This document shows, piece after piece, positions 45,057 through 54,939 of a stretch of DNA of 64,000 nt. Under the pieces are notes generated by a model. That model saw nothing but the letters and a program-made list of their open reading frames with translations, was not told the origin of the DNA and searched no databases. Location of the stretch: the NCBI GenBank assembly GCA_964389205.1, contig CAYMDH010000008.1, positions 1-64,000 of the forward strand. Reading direction: 5' to 3'. The position numbers and the translations under genes are program-made. Position 1 is the first letter of the stretch. Every line of letters starts with the position of its first letter. Source of the stretch: Leptobacterium sp964389205. GTDB taxonomy: Bacteria > Bacteroidota > Bacteroidia > Flavobacteriales > Flavobacteriaceae.

Positions 45057-45605
45057 ATGTTCATAAAATTAGAACCAGTAGCTACTATCGAATATATCAT
45101 TGCTTTTATCATATGTCTTATATGCTTTTTAATAGGATATTTTTTTGCTAGAAGTTACTATAAGAGAAATCGTAAAAAAGAAATTATCATTTCTGCAGAA
45201 AATAATGAAGCTCTAAAAAAAAGTGTTCCTGTACAAGAAGAAAAAATTGAAGTGAAAGCAGTAAAAACTAGAGGGCGAAGTGGAGAAGCGATTCCTGATG
45301 AAACTTTTCTGTTGAAAGGAGTGAAATCGTCTAATAAAAAAGCTAAACCACATATAAACTTTGGAAATATTGGGGTAGCAGATGCTTCTCAAAAAGATGA
45401 TCTCAAGAGAATAAGTGGTGTGGGGCCTTTTATAGAAAAAAAATTGAATAGTATTGAAATTTATACTTTTAAACAGATTAGTAGATTTTCTGATCATGAT
45501 ATGGAAACAGTTACAAAATTGATTGAGTTTTTTCCAGGAAGAATAAAACGAGATGATTGGAAAGGGCAAGCGATTACATTACTGGAAGAAAAAGAAACTA
45601 AATGA
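45057..45605 (+). CDS. Membrane-anchored helix-hairpin-helix protein
   Basis: A 182-residue protein: one transmembrane helix (about 9-30, TIEYIIAFIICLICFLIGYFF), a charged linker, and a C-terminal domain (about 115-180) with LKRISGVGPFIEKKLNSIEI, a helix-hairpin-helix (DUF4332/H3TH-like) pattern known from DNA-binding and ribosomal-L21-associated proteins. It lies directly after the OmpA-like gene and 120 bp ahead of uvrA. Role unknown; the domain may bind nucleic acid or another protein at the membrane. Confidence 0.65.
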   Translation: MFIKLEPVATIEYIIAFIICLICFLIGYFFARSYYKRNRKKEIIISAENNEALKKSVPVQEEKIEVKAVKTRGRSGEAIPDETFLLKGVKSSNKKAKPHINFGNIGVADASQKDDLKRISGVGPFIEKKLNSIEIYTFKQISRFSDHDMETVTKLIEFFPGRIKRDDWKGQAITLLEEKETK

Positions 45606-45702
45606 AAGTAGTAGTCAATAATAATTGTTTTTATTATTACTATTTATTAATTATTAACTAAAATCTAAATATTACTTCCTTCGTTTTTAGTCATCAAAAG
45701 CG

Positions 45703-45710
45703 TACTTTTG
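45703..45710 (+). promoter_or_regulatory. Promoter -7 element of uvrA
   Basis: TACTTTTG, an exact TAnnTTTG match, lies 15 bp before the uvrA start codon at 45726, so the mRNA would have almost no 5' leader. No LexA-like box is evident in this gap. Confidence 0.5.
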
Positions 45711-45725
45711 CATCTTTAATTTTTT

Positions 45726-48557
45726 ATGACAAATTACGAAGAGCATATTGAAGTTCGCGGTGCTCGCGTTCACAATCTTAAAGATATTGATGTTACTATT
45801 CCTCGTGAAAAACTAGTAGTCATTACAGGGCTATCAGGAAGTGGTAAATCTTCTCTAGCATTTGATACTATTTATGCAGAAGGGCAACGACGATATATTG
45901 AAACATTTTCTGCTTATGCACGACAATTTTTAGGAGGCCTTGAACGTCCTGATGTAGATAAAATTGATGGCCTTTCTCCTGTGATTGCCATTGAACAAAA
46001 AACAACTTCCAAATCACCACGCTCTACGGTTGGTACTATTACAGAAATCTATGATTTTCTTCGCCTATTATTTGCACGTGCAAGCGACGCTTATAGTTAT
46101 CAAACTGGTGAAAAGATGATAAGTTATAACGACGATCAAATCAAAGCGTTAATATTAAAAGATTTTAATGGAAAGAGAGTTAATATTCTTTCTCCAGTTA
46201 TTAGATCAAGAAAAGGTCATTATAGAGAGCTTTTTGAACAAATAGCTAAACAAGGATTTGTAAAAGTACGAGTAGACGGTGAGATTTTAGATTTACAAAA
46301 AGGAATGAAGGTAGATCGTTATAAAAATCATGATATTGAAATTGTAATAGATAGACTATTAGTTTCAGATGACGAAGATGCGCAAAAGAGGTTAGCAGAA
46401 ACCATTAATACAGCTATGTATCGTGGAGATGATGTGTTGATGGTACTAGAACACGGAAAGGAAAAAGCACGTTTTTTTAGTAGGAATTTAATGTGTCCTA
46501 CTTCAGGTATATCATATCCAAATCCAGAACCTAATACATTTTCTTTTAATTCTCCAAAAGGAATGTGTCCTTCATGTAGTGGATTAGGCACTATACATCA
46601 AATAAACATTGAAAAAATAATTCCAGATCATAGTATTTCAATAAAAAACAGTGGAATTGTGCCCTTGGGAGAATATAAAAAATCATGGATTTTTAAACAA
46701 TTAGAGGTTATAGCAGAGCGTTATAATTTTAAAATCACAGATCCTATAGCCAAAATCCCTGAAGAAGCAATGCAAATAATTCTTCATGGGGGCAATGAAA
46801 AATTCTCTATCCCTTCTAAAACACTTGGAATTACTAGAAACTATAAAATAGAGTTTGAAGGTATCGTTAGTTTTATAAACAATCAATTTAAAGAAGCTAA
46901 TTCTACTAGCATAAAAAGATGGGCAAAAGATTTTATGGATAAAATTGAATGCTCAGAGTGTGGAGGATCTCGATTAAAAAAAGAATCTCTTTACTTTAAA
47001 ATAAATGATAAAAATATTGCGCAATTGTCTACTATGGATGTGGTAGATATGAGTAAATGGTTTCTTAAGGTTACAGAAAATCTTTCTGAAAAACAATTTA
47101 AAATTGCAGAAGAAATTTTAAAGGAAATTAATACCCGAATTCGTTTTTTGTTAGATGTTGGATTGGATTATTTATCGTTAAATAGAAACTCTAAATCACT
47201 TTCAGGTGGAGAAGCACAACGTATTCGTTTGGCAACACAAATTGGATCTCAATTAGTTGGTGTTCTCTATATACTTGATGAACCAAGCATAGGGCTTCAT
47301 CAACGAGACAATGAACGCTTAATAAATTCATTAGTGTCACTTCGTGATTTAGGAAATTCTGTTATTGTGGTTGAACATGATAAAGATATGATAGAACATG
47401 CAGACCATGTAATAGATATTGGGCCTAGAGCTGGAAGACATGGGGGTGAGATTATATCTGAAGGAAATCCAAAAGAATTAAAAAAACAAAAAACATTAAC
47501 AGCTGCGTATTTAAATGGGAATAAAGCAATTGAAATTCCTGAAAAACGTAGAAAAGGTAATGGGAAATCTATTGTTCTTAAAGGATGTACGGGCAATAAT
47601 TTAAAAAATATAGATGCCGAATTTCCATTAGGTAAAATGATAGGAGTTACAGGGGTATCTGGTAGTGGAAAATCTACCTTAATCAACGAGACCCTCTACC
47701 CTATTTTAAATAAACACTTCTTTAGAGCAGTTAAAAAACCCATGCCATATAAAACTATAAAAGGTTTAGAGCATGTTGATAAAGTTATTGATATCAATCA
47801 ATCTCCAATAGGAAGAACACCGCGTTCTAATCCTGCTACATATACAGGCGTTTTTAGTGAAATACGTGCCTTATTCACTAAAACTCCAGAAGCTATGATT
47901 AGAGGATACAAACCTGGACGTTTTAGTTTTAATGTAGTAGGTGGAAGATGTGAAACTTGTCAAGGAGGAGGGTTGCGCGTAATAGAAATGAATTTCTTGC
48001 CAGATGTTTATGTAGAATGTGAAACCTGTCATGGAAAACGATTTAACAGAGAAACATTAGAAATCAGATATAAAGGGAAATCTATTTCTGATGTTTTAGA
48101 AATGACCATAAATGAGGCTGTTTCTTTTTTTGAAAACATTCCTAAGATACACAGAAAACTAAAAACAATTCAAGACGTTGGTTTGGGTTATATAACATTA
48201 GGACAACAATCTACAACACTTTCTGGAGGGGAAGCTCAACGTATTAAACTAGCCACAGAACTTTCTAAAAAAGACACTGGAAATACATTTTATATTTTAG
48301 ATGAGCCTACTACAGGCCTCCATTTTGAAGACATACGAGTATTAATGGAAGTTTTAAATAAGCTAACAGATCGTGGAAATACAGTACTTATCATAGAACA
48401 CAATATGGATGTGATTAAAATAGTAGATTATATTATAGATATAGGATATGAAGGAGGTAAAGGTGGAGGCAATGTTGTAGCTACGGGTACGCCTGAAAAA
48501 ATTGCTTTAGATACTAAAAGTTATACTGCGAAATTTCTTAAAAAAGAGCTACATTAG
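45726..48557 (+). CDS. uvrA: Excinuclease ABC subunit A
   Basis: A 943-residue ATPase of nucleotide excision repair, at the family's usual length. Two ABC modules are complete: Walker A GLSGSGKSS near residue 34-42 and GVSGSGKST near 643-651, with two LSGGEAQR signatures, and two zinc-finger regions (CPTSGIS/CPSCSGLG and CETCQGGGL/CETCHGKRF). It scans DNA for damage and loads UvrB. It is followed 30 bp later by the LOG-family gene on the same strand. Confidence 0.96.
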   Translation: MTNYEEHIEVRGARVHNLKDIDVTIPREKLVVITGLSGSGKSSLAFDTIYAEGQRRYIETFSAYARQFLGGLERPDVDKIDGLSPVIAIEQKTTSKSPRSTVGTITEIYDFLRLLFARASDAYSYQTGEKMISYNDDQIKALILKDFNGKRVNILSPVIRSRKGHYRELFEQIAKQGFVKVRVDGEILDLQKGMKVDRYKNHDIEIVIDRLLVSDDEDAQKRLAETINTAMYRGDDVLMVLEHGKEKARFFSRNLMCPTSGISYPNPEPNTFSFNSPKGMCPSCSGLGTIHQINIEKIIPDHSISIKNSGIVPLGEYKKSWIFKQLEVIAERYNFKITDPIAKIPEEAMQIILHGGNEKFSIPSKTLGITRNYKIEFEGIVSFINNQFKEANSTSIKRWAKDFMDKIECSECGGSRLKKESLYFKINDKNIAQLSTMDVVDMSKWFLKVTENLSEKQFKIAEEILKEINTRIRFLLDVGLDYLSLNRNSKSLSGGEAQRIRLATQIGSQLVGVLYILDEPSIGLHQRDNERLINSLVSLRDLGNSVIVVEHDKDMIEHADHVIDIGPRAGRHGGEIISEGNPKELKKQKTLTAAYLNGNKAIEIPEKRRKGNGKSIVLKGCTGNNLKNIDAEFPLGKMIGVTGVSGSGKSTLINETLYPILNKHFFRAVKKPMPYKTIKGLEHVDKVIDINQSPIGRTPRSNPATYTGVFSEIRALFTKTPEAMIRGYKPGRFSFNVVGGRCETCQGGGLRVIEMNFLPDVYVECETCHGKRFNRETLEIRYKGKSISDVLEMTINEAVSFFENIPKIHRKLKTIQDVGLGYITLGQQSTTLSGGEAQRIKLATELSKKDTGNTFYILDEPTTGLHFEDIRVLMEVLNKLTDRGNTVLIIEHNMDVIKIVDYIIDIGYEGGKGGGNVVATGTPEKIALDTKSYTAKFLKKELH

Positions 48558-48587
48558 CAACTGCTTCAAATTTTTAACTAGCAACAT

Positions 48588-49277
48588 ATGGGAAAAGAAC
48601 AACATATAAAAGGATGGAATGAAATAAAGACAAATGATTCTTGGGCTTTATTTAAGATCATGGGAGAATTTGTAAATGGTTTTGAAAAAATGAGTCAAAT
48701 AGGACCTTGTGTTTCTATTTTTGGATCTGCGAGAACAAAAACGGATCATCCTTATTATAAATTAACTGTAAGAGTTGCTAAAAAAATAGTAGAAGCAGGT
48801 TATGGAGTAATTACTGGAGGTGGGCCGGGAATTATGGAAGCGGGTAATAAAGGTGCTAGCATGGGTGATGGAACCTCTGTAGGGCTTAATATTGATTTGC
48901 CTTTTGAACAACACGACAACCCTTACATAGATCCAGATAAGAGTGTGAATTTTGATTACTTTTTTGTTAGAAAGGTAATGTTTGTAAAATATTCTCAAGG
49001 TTTTGTTGTTATGCCAGGTGGGTTTGGAACTTTGGATGAATTATTTGAGGCAATTACTTTAATTCAAACAAAAAAGATTGCAAGATTTCCAATTATACTT
49101 GTAGGTACAGATTTTTGGGGAGGACTCTTTGAGTGGGTTAAAAAAACATTATTAGATAGTTACAAAAATATAAGTCCTGAAGATCTTGATTTAATAAAAA
49201 TAGTAGATCATGAGGATGAAGTAATTGAAATTTTAGACGATTTTTATAAAAAATATAATTTAAGCCCTAATTTCTAA
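48588..49277 (+). CDS. LOG family protein (TIGR00730)
   Basis: A 229-residue Rossmann-fold protein with the family motifs GGGPGIMEAGNKGA (about 82-95) and MPGGFGTLDELFEA (about 143-156). Members act as nucleotide phosphoribohydrolases (PpnN type) or, in some organisms, release cytokinin-like nucleobases. The VGLNIDLPFEQ segment fits the PpnN-like branch. It is probably co-transcribed with uvrA; a link to nucleotide turnover after DNA damage is only inference. Confidence 0.87.
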   Translation: MGKEQHIKGWNEIKTNDSWALFKIMGEFVNGFEKMSQIGPCVSIFGSARTKTDHPYYKLTVRVAKKIVEAGYGVITGGGPGIMEAGNKGASMGDGTSVGLNIDLPFEQHDNPYIDPDKSVNFDYFFVRKVMFVKYSQGFVVMPGGFGTLDELFEAITLIQTKKIARFPIILVGTDFWGGLFEWVKKTLLDSYKNISPEDLDLIKIVDHEDEVIEILDDFYKKYNLSPNF

Positions 49278-49504
49278 AGTTGTTATAGTAATATTATATT
49301 TTAATCAAAGTATAAATTTTAACATCTTAAAATAAATTTTTAATAAAAATGGCAATATTATTGATATCTATTATAAAGCCTCTCACAAATAAACTCATCA
49401 ATCATAATAAACAAAAACCAATAATGGAATTAATGCGTAAGTGTTTATCTATTACGTAGTATTGTTTAATCGCTATCTATAAAAAAGAAATTGAAAGCAT
49501 TATT

Positions 49505-52324
49505 TTGAAATTTAAGCATCTTTTATACAGTTTTGTTTTAAGTATTTGTCATTTTGGTATGGCGCAATACAGTCATAAGATAAATGCCACTCTTTTAGAT
49601 GATAAAAGGACAATTAATATCCAGCATGATATTACTTTTTTTAATCAAACAAATGAGACCATTAATTCTATCTATTTAACAGATTGGAATAATGCATATG
49701 CAAATAAAAATACTGCCCTAGCCAAACGTTTTGCAGAAGAGTTTAATAAATCATTACATCTTGCTAATAATAGAGAAAGAGGAAAAACAACTATTCTAGC
49801 GGTTACAGATAAGAATTTTAAGTTTTTAAAATGGAAACGATTGGATGCGGGTGATTTAATAAAAGTGCAATTGAATTTTCCAATTTACTCAAATCAACAG
49901 TATTCTTTTAAAATTTCATACAAAGTCATACTTCCTGAAAGTAAATTTACTCGCTACGGAATTACTTCTGCCGGGAATTTAAATTTACGTTATTGGTACA
50001 TCAGCCCAGTTGTTTATAGAGAAAATGAATGGAAGTTATACAGTAATACAAATTTAGATGACCTCTACACCTACTCTTCTGATTACGATATCAATTTTAA
50101 TTTCCCAAATTCTTTTAAAATTAGTTCTGATTTAGAAGTTATTAAAAAAACAGAAATAGAAGGAGTTTCTAAAGTAAAACTAAATGGGAAAAAAAGAGGC
50201 GATATTAAATTATTTTTAGAAAAAGAAAAAACTTTTGAACATTATCAAAATAAACACCTTACATTAATAACTAATATCCCAGAAAAAGGATTGTCTGATA
50301 TCATGAAAGCAGTATCTACAGATAAAGTGATTAACTTTATTCATGATAGATTAGGTGATTATCCTCATGAAAAATTATTAGTTTCTAATTTAGATTATAA
50401 AAAGAATCCATTATATGGATTAAATCAACTCCCTGATTTTTTACGCCCTTTTCCTGGAGAATTTCAATATGAGTTAAAACTTTTAAAAACGACTTTAAAG
50501 AATTGGTTAGAAAACACTGTTTTTGTTGACCCTAGAAGTGAAAGATGGGTGACAGATGCGCTTCAAAATTATTTAATGATAAAATATGTAGATGAGTTCT
50601 ATCCAGATATGAAATTGTTTGGAAAACTATCTAACTTTTTTATTTTTAGAAGCTTTCACTTATCCAAATTTGATTTTAATGACCAATATTCTTTTTTGGC
50701 AATGTTAATGGCGAGAAGGAATCAAGATCAACCGCTGTCTACTCCTGCAGATTCTTTAGTAAAGTTTAATGAAAAGATAGCAAATAAGTACAAAGCAGGG
50801 CTGGGCCTTATTTATTTAGATAATTATCTCAAAGGAAATCATATTGAAAGAAACGTCAAATCATTTTATAAAAAACAACGCCTTAAAAATATTTCATCAG
50901 ATATTTTTGAAGAAGCGATCAAGCATAATAGCGAAAAAGATATTGACTGGTTTTTTGATTCTTATGTTCATTCTAGAGATCGAATAGATTTTAAAATTAC
51001 GAAAGCAAAAAAAATAGGAGATTCTGTTTTGGTGACAATTAAAAATAAAAGAGGAACCAATGTACCTATAACCCTATATGGTATTAAAAAAGACTCTATT
51101 GTATCAAAACAATGGCTCACAGATATTAAAGAGGAAAAAACATTTAAAATAGCAAGAAATGATGCCAGCAGGCTTGTTCTTAATTATGATAAAAAAATTC
51201 CTGAATTTAATCAAAGAGATAATTGGAAATCATTAAAAGGGTTCCTTTCTAGTAATAGAAAACTGCAATTTAAATTTTTTAAAGATGCAGAGAATCCTTA
51301 TTACAATCAGATTTTTTATGTTCCAAGTGTTAATTTCAATGCAGATGATTTGCTTACGCCTGGCATTCGACTACATAATGGTACTTTTTTAAGAAGAGCC
51401 TTTAATTTTGATGTAGAACCAGCTTATTCAATTGGTCAAAAAACACTCGTTGGCTCTGCTTCTTTTTCTTATAGAGATGATTTAAAAAAAGAGAAAGGAA
51501 AACTATTTAGAGTTAACTATTCATTGAGAGGAAATACATTTAATTTTGCAGAAGATTCACGTTTTACTACAATAACTCCTTCTATCTCTTTTGACTTTAG
51601 AACAAAAGATTTGCGATCTAATAAGTTTTCTCGCCTTCGATTTAGATATGTAAATGTTTTTAGAACACGTTCAACAGATATTGAAACAGATCCTGATTAC
51701 AGTGTTTTTAATGCACGATATGGGCATTCTAATAGAGGTATCATTGATTTCTTTTCCTGGTCTTCAGATCTACAAATAGCACAAGATTTTTCAAAAGTTG
51801 CATTTAATATTAATTATAGAAAATTATTTCAAAATAATAGACAATTAAATCTTAGATTTTTTGCTGGCGCATTTATCCATAACGATACTAATTCAGATTT
51901 TTTTAGTTTTGCGTTAGATCGTCCAACAGATTATTTATTTGATTTTAATTATTTAACTAGATCTGATGAAACTGGGCTTCTCTCCCAGCAAATTATTATA
52001 GCAGAAGGAGGGTTTAAATCACAATTAGACGACCCCTTTTCTAATAACTGGTTGATTACTGCAAATGCAAGTTTTAATTTATGGCGTTGGATTGAAGTTT
52101 ATGGAGATGTTGGAGCTTTACGAAGAGATAGAGGGAGCGCAAGGTTTTTATACGATTCTGGCATACGTTTAAATTTAGTGACTGATTATTTTGAACTCTA
52201 TTTTCCGCTCTATTCTACTAATGGTTTCGAACCTTCTTTACCCGATTATGCACAACAAATACGTTTTGTTGTTACATTAAGCCCTAGAACTTTATTAGGG
52301 TTATTTACACGGAAATGGTTCTAA
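49505..52324 (+). CDS. M1-like gluzincin pseudoenzyme with predicted outer-membrane barrel
   Basis: A 939-residue exported protein, starting at TTG with a signal peptide ending GMAQ (about residue 20). The first half (about 20-570) has the layout of M1 aminopeptidases with the DPRSERWVTDALQNYL region, but the HExxH zinc helix is replaced by YELKLLKTTLKNWL and the downstream glutamate motif is DALQNY, so zinc chemistry is unlikely. The second half (about 575-939) is built of repeated amphipathic strands and ends in TLSPRTLLGLFTRKWF, a typical outer-membrane beta-barrel C-terminus. It may be a surface scaffold or transport-related protein; no partner gene is adjacent. Confidence 0.7.
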   Translation: MKFKHLLYSFVLSICHFGMAQYSHKINATLLDDKRTINIQHDITFFNQTNETINSIYLTDWNNAYANKNTALAKRFAEEFNKSLHLANNRERGKTTILAVTDKNFKFLKWKRLDAGDLIKVQLNFPIYSNQQYSFKISYKVILPESKFTRYGITSAGNLNLRYWYISPVVYRENEWKLYSNTNLDDLYTYSSDYDINFNFPNSFKISSDLEVIKKTEIEGVSKVKLNGKKRGDIKLFLEKEKTFEHYQNKHLTLITNIPEKGLSDIMKAVSTDKVINFIHDRLGDYPHEKLLVSNLDYKKNPLYGLNQLPDFLRPFPGEFQYELKLLKTTLKNWLENTVFVDPRSERWVTDALQNYLMIKYVDEFYPDMKLFGKLSNFFIFRSFHLSKFDFNDQYSFLAMLMARRNQDQPLSTPADSLVKFNEKIANKYKAGLGLIYLDNYLKGNHIERNVKSFYKKQRLKNISSDIFEEAIKHNSEKDIDWFFDSYVHSRDRIDFKITKAKKIGDSVLVTIKNKRGTNVPITLYGIKKDSIVSKQWLTDIKEEKTFKIARNDASRLVLNYDKKIPEFNQRDNWKSLKGFLSSNRKLQFKFFKDAENPYYNQIFYVPSVNFNADDLLTPGIRLHNGTFLRRAFNFDVEPAYSIGQKTLVGSASFSYRDDLKKEKGKLFRVNYSLRGNTFNFAEDSRFTTITPSISFDFRTKDLRSNKFSRLRFRYVNVFRTRSTDIETDPDYSVFNARYGHSNRGIIDFFSWSSDLQIAQDFSKVAFNINYRKLFQNNRQLNLRFFAGAFIHNDTNSDFFSFALDRPTDYLFDFNYLTRSDETGLLSQQIIIAEGGFKSQLDDPFSNNWLITANASFNLWRWIEVYGDVGALRRDRGSARFLYDSGIRLNLVTDYFELYFPLYSTNGFEPSLPDYAQQIRFVVTLSPRTLLGLFTRKWF

Positions 52325-52455
52325 ATATTAAAAATATAATTTCTTAAAAATTATAAATTTATCAAAGAAATCCTCACATTTAAAAAATAATTAAATTTTA
52401 TTCAATAAAACCTTCTTATTATTAATAATTTATCATTTTTATAACAATGCTCATC

Positions 52456-52487
52456 TTTGTTAAATTGGATTCTTTTAGCTAAATTTG
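52456..52487 (+). promoter_or_regulatory. Promoter of the fused E1 gene
   Basis: TTTG (52456-52459), a 20-bp spacer and TAAATTTG (52480-52487), a perfect TAnnTTTG element. It shows that the true start is the ATG at 52509, not the upstream in-frame TTG at 52485, which would lie inside the promoter. Confidence 0.7.
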
Positions 52488-52508
52488 TTGCCCTTACGGA
52501 AAAAGGTT

Positions 52509-54920
52509 ATGCAGACAAAAACTAAAACCACACAAAACTTATCATTTGAAGATTTTAAAACTCAAGTACTCAACGACTATAGAACAGCTGTTATTAGTAG
52601 AGAGTGTAGTCTTTTAGGAAGGCGAGAAGTTCTTACTGGTAAGGCTAAGTTTGGAATTTTTGGTGATGGGAAAGAAGTGCCACAATTGGCAATGGCTAGA
52701 GCCTTTAAAAATGGAGATTTTAGAAGTGGTTATTATAGAGACCAAACTTTTATGATGGCTATTGAAAAATTAAACCCTCAATTTTTCTTTGCTGGTTTAT
52801 ATGCGCATACAGACATAGAAGCCGAACCAATGTCTGCAGGAAGGCAAATGGGTGGTCATTTTGTAACACACAGCCTTCAAGAAGACGGAAGCTGGAAAGA
52901 TTTAACAGCACAAAAAAATAGCAGTGCAGATATCTCCCCTACTGCTGGTCAAATGCCTCGATTATTAGGGTTAGCTCAGGCCTCAAAAATTTATAGAAAC
53001 GTAGAAGGTATTGACACTACTAATTTTTCTGTAAATGGAAATGAAGTAGCTTGGGGAACTATTGGAAATGCGAGTACTAGTGAAGGCTTGTTTTTTGAAA
53101 CAATAAATGCAGCTGGTGTTTTGCAAGTTCCTATGGTTATTAGTGTATGGGATGATGAATATGGAATTTCTGTTCATGCCAAGCATCAAACTACTAAAGA
53201 AAACATCTCAGAAATTCTAAAAGGATTTCAACGTGATGAAAATAATAATGGGTACGAAATTTTAGTTGTAAAAGGTTGGGATTATCCTGCTTTAATTGAG
53301 ACGTACGAAAAAGCTGCTACAATAGCTAGAGAAGAACATGTGCCCGTTTTAATTCATGTCATTGAACTTACACAACCACAAGGACATTCTACATCTGGTT
53401 CACATGAGCGTTATAAAAATGAAGCTCGCTTAACTTGGGAAAAAGAAAATGATTGTATTGTAAAAATGAGAGAATGGGTTATTAGCAATGACCTTTCAAC
53501 AGATGAAGAACTTACCGAGTTAGAAAAAACAATCAAAAAAGAAGTTAGAGATGCTAAAAAAGAAGCATGGTCTAATTTCTCTAATCCTATAAAAAATACA
53601 AAAAAACAAGTAGTAGATTTATTAGACACTGTAGCTAGTAAAAGTGCTAACAAAAGTTTTATCAATAAGCTAAAAAATGACCTTATTGCTATAGAAGAAC
53701 CAAATAGAAAAGATGTACTTTCTATTGCTAGAAGGGTTTTTCGTTATCTGCTTGAGGAAGCTTCTAATGAAAAGGAAGCATTAAAAAACTGGATTGATAA
53801 TTTTTATCAAGAAGTACAACCCAACTATAGCTCTCATTTATACAGCGAAACTAGTTCAAAAGCTACTGAGATAAACGAAGTAAAAGCATCTTATGATAAT
53901 GATGCCCCACTAGTAGATGGACGTGTCGTATTAAGAGATAATTTTGATGCGTTATTTAGCAAACACCCTCAAGCTTTAATTTTTGGAGAAGATAGTGGAA
54001 CTATAGGAGATGTAAACCAAGGCCTAGAAGGCTTACAAGAAAAATATGGAGAGTTAAGAGTTTCGGATGCAGGAATTAGAGAAGCTACGATACTTGGACA
54101 AGGAATAGGAATGGCAATGAGAGGTTTACGTCCTATTGCAGAAATTCAATACCTTGATTATATTCTATATGCATTACAAATAATGAGTGATGACTTGGCA
54201 ACCTTATTGTATCGTACTGTGGGGAAGCAAAAAGCCCCCCTTATTATTAGAACCAGAGGACATAGACTTGAAGGAATATGGCATAGTGGCTCTCAAATGG
54301 GAGGTCTTATTCATCTATTAAGAGGAATATATATTCTAACTCCTAGAAATATGACAAAGGCTGCTGGTTTTTATAATACGCTTATGGAAAGTGATGAACC
54401 TGCTCTTATTATAGAAAGCCTTAACGGATATAGACTTAAAGAAAAGTTACCTTCAAATATTGGCACTTTCAAAACACCTATAGGCGTTGTAGAAGTTGTA
54501 AAAGAAGGAGTAGATATAACGGTAGTTTCATACGGATCTACCTTGCGAATTGTTGAGCAAGTAGCAAAAGAACTTTTAGAAGTAAACATAAATGTAGAAG
54601 TTATAGATTGTCAAAGTCTTCTGCCTTTTGATATTCATCACGATGTAGCAAAGAGTGTTAAAAAAACAAATCGTCTTTTGGTTGTAGATGAAGATGTTCC
54701 TGGTGGAGGTTCTGCTTATTTATTACAAGAAATTGTAGAAAAGCAAGGTGCTTATGAATATCTTGATAGTGCTCCTCAAACATTAGCAGCCCAAAAACAT
54801 AGACCAGCCTATGGTACAGATGGCGATTATTTTTCAAAACCAAATGCCGAAGATATTTTTGAAAAGATTTACGATATAATGCACGAAGCTAATCCTGCTT
54901 CTTACCCTAAACTTAGATAA
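52509..54920 (+). CDS. Fused alpha/beta E1 component of a 2-oxoacid dehydrogenase
   Basis: An 803-residue thiamin-diphosphate enzyme combining alpha (about 1-430) and beta (about 440-803) subunits. The alpha half shows MGGHFVTHSLQEDG, a TPP region NEVAWGTIGNASTSEG, and VLIHVIELTQPQGHSTSGSH; the beta half shows IFGEDSGTIGDVNQGLEGLQ, LDYILYALQI and LLVVDEDVPGGGSAYL. It probably decarboxylates a branched-chain 2-oxoacid or pyruvate-like substrate for an E2 elsewhere in the genome. It is followed 19 bp later by a threonine-dehydratase-like gene, fitting a role in 2-oxoacid metabolism. Confidence 0.85.
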   Translation: MQTKTKTTQNLSFEDFKTQVLNDYRTAVISRECSLLGRREVLTGKAKFGIFGDGKEVPQLAMARAFKNGDFRSGYYRDQTFMMAIEKLNPQFFFAGLYAHTDIEAEPMSAGRQMGGHFVTHSLQEDGSWKDLTAQKNSSADISPTAGQMPRLLGLAQASKIYRNVEGIDTTNFSVNGNEVAWGTIGNASTSEGLFFETINAAGVLQVPMVISVWDDEYGISVHAKHQTTKENISEILKGFQRDENNNGYEILVVKGWDYPALIETYEKAATIAREEHVPVLIHVIELTQPQGHSTSGSHERYKNEARLTWEKENDCIVKMREWVISNDLSTDEELTELEKTIKKEVRDAKKEAWSNFSNPIKNTKKQVVDLLDTVASKSANKSFINKLKNDLIAIEEPNRKDVLSIARRVFRYLLEEASNEKEALKNWIDNFYQEVQPNYSSHLYSETSSKATEINEVKASYDNDAPLVDGRVVLRDNFDALFSKHPQALIFGEDSGTIGDVNQGLEGLQEKYGELRVSDAGIREATILGQGIGMAMRGLRPIAEIQYLDYILYALQIMSDDLATLLYRTVGKQKAPLIIRTRGHRLEGIWHSGSQMGGLIHLLRGIYILTPRNMTKAAGFYNTLMESDEPALIIESLNGYRLKEKLPSNIGTFKTPIGVVEVVKEGVDITVVSYGSTLRIVEQVAKELLEVNINVEVIDCQSLLPFDIHHDVAKSVKKTNRLLVVDEDVPGGGSAYLLQEIVEKQGAYEYLDSAPQTLAAQKHRPAYGTDGDYFSKPNAEDIFEKIYDIMHEANPASYPKLR

Positions 54921-54939
54921 TTATTTTAATACATTAACA

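Noticed and set aside
49349..49459. 36-codon ORF (MAILLISIIKPLTNKL...) before the gluzincin-like gene
   Set aside because: It lies in A/T-rich intergenic DNA, has no promoter, terminator or conservation evidence, and could occur by chance.
52485..52508. Upstream TTG start for the fused E1 gene
   Set aside because: It falls inside the -7 element of the predicted promoter (52480-52487); the ATG at 52509 follows the expected transcription start.
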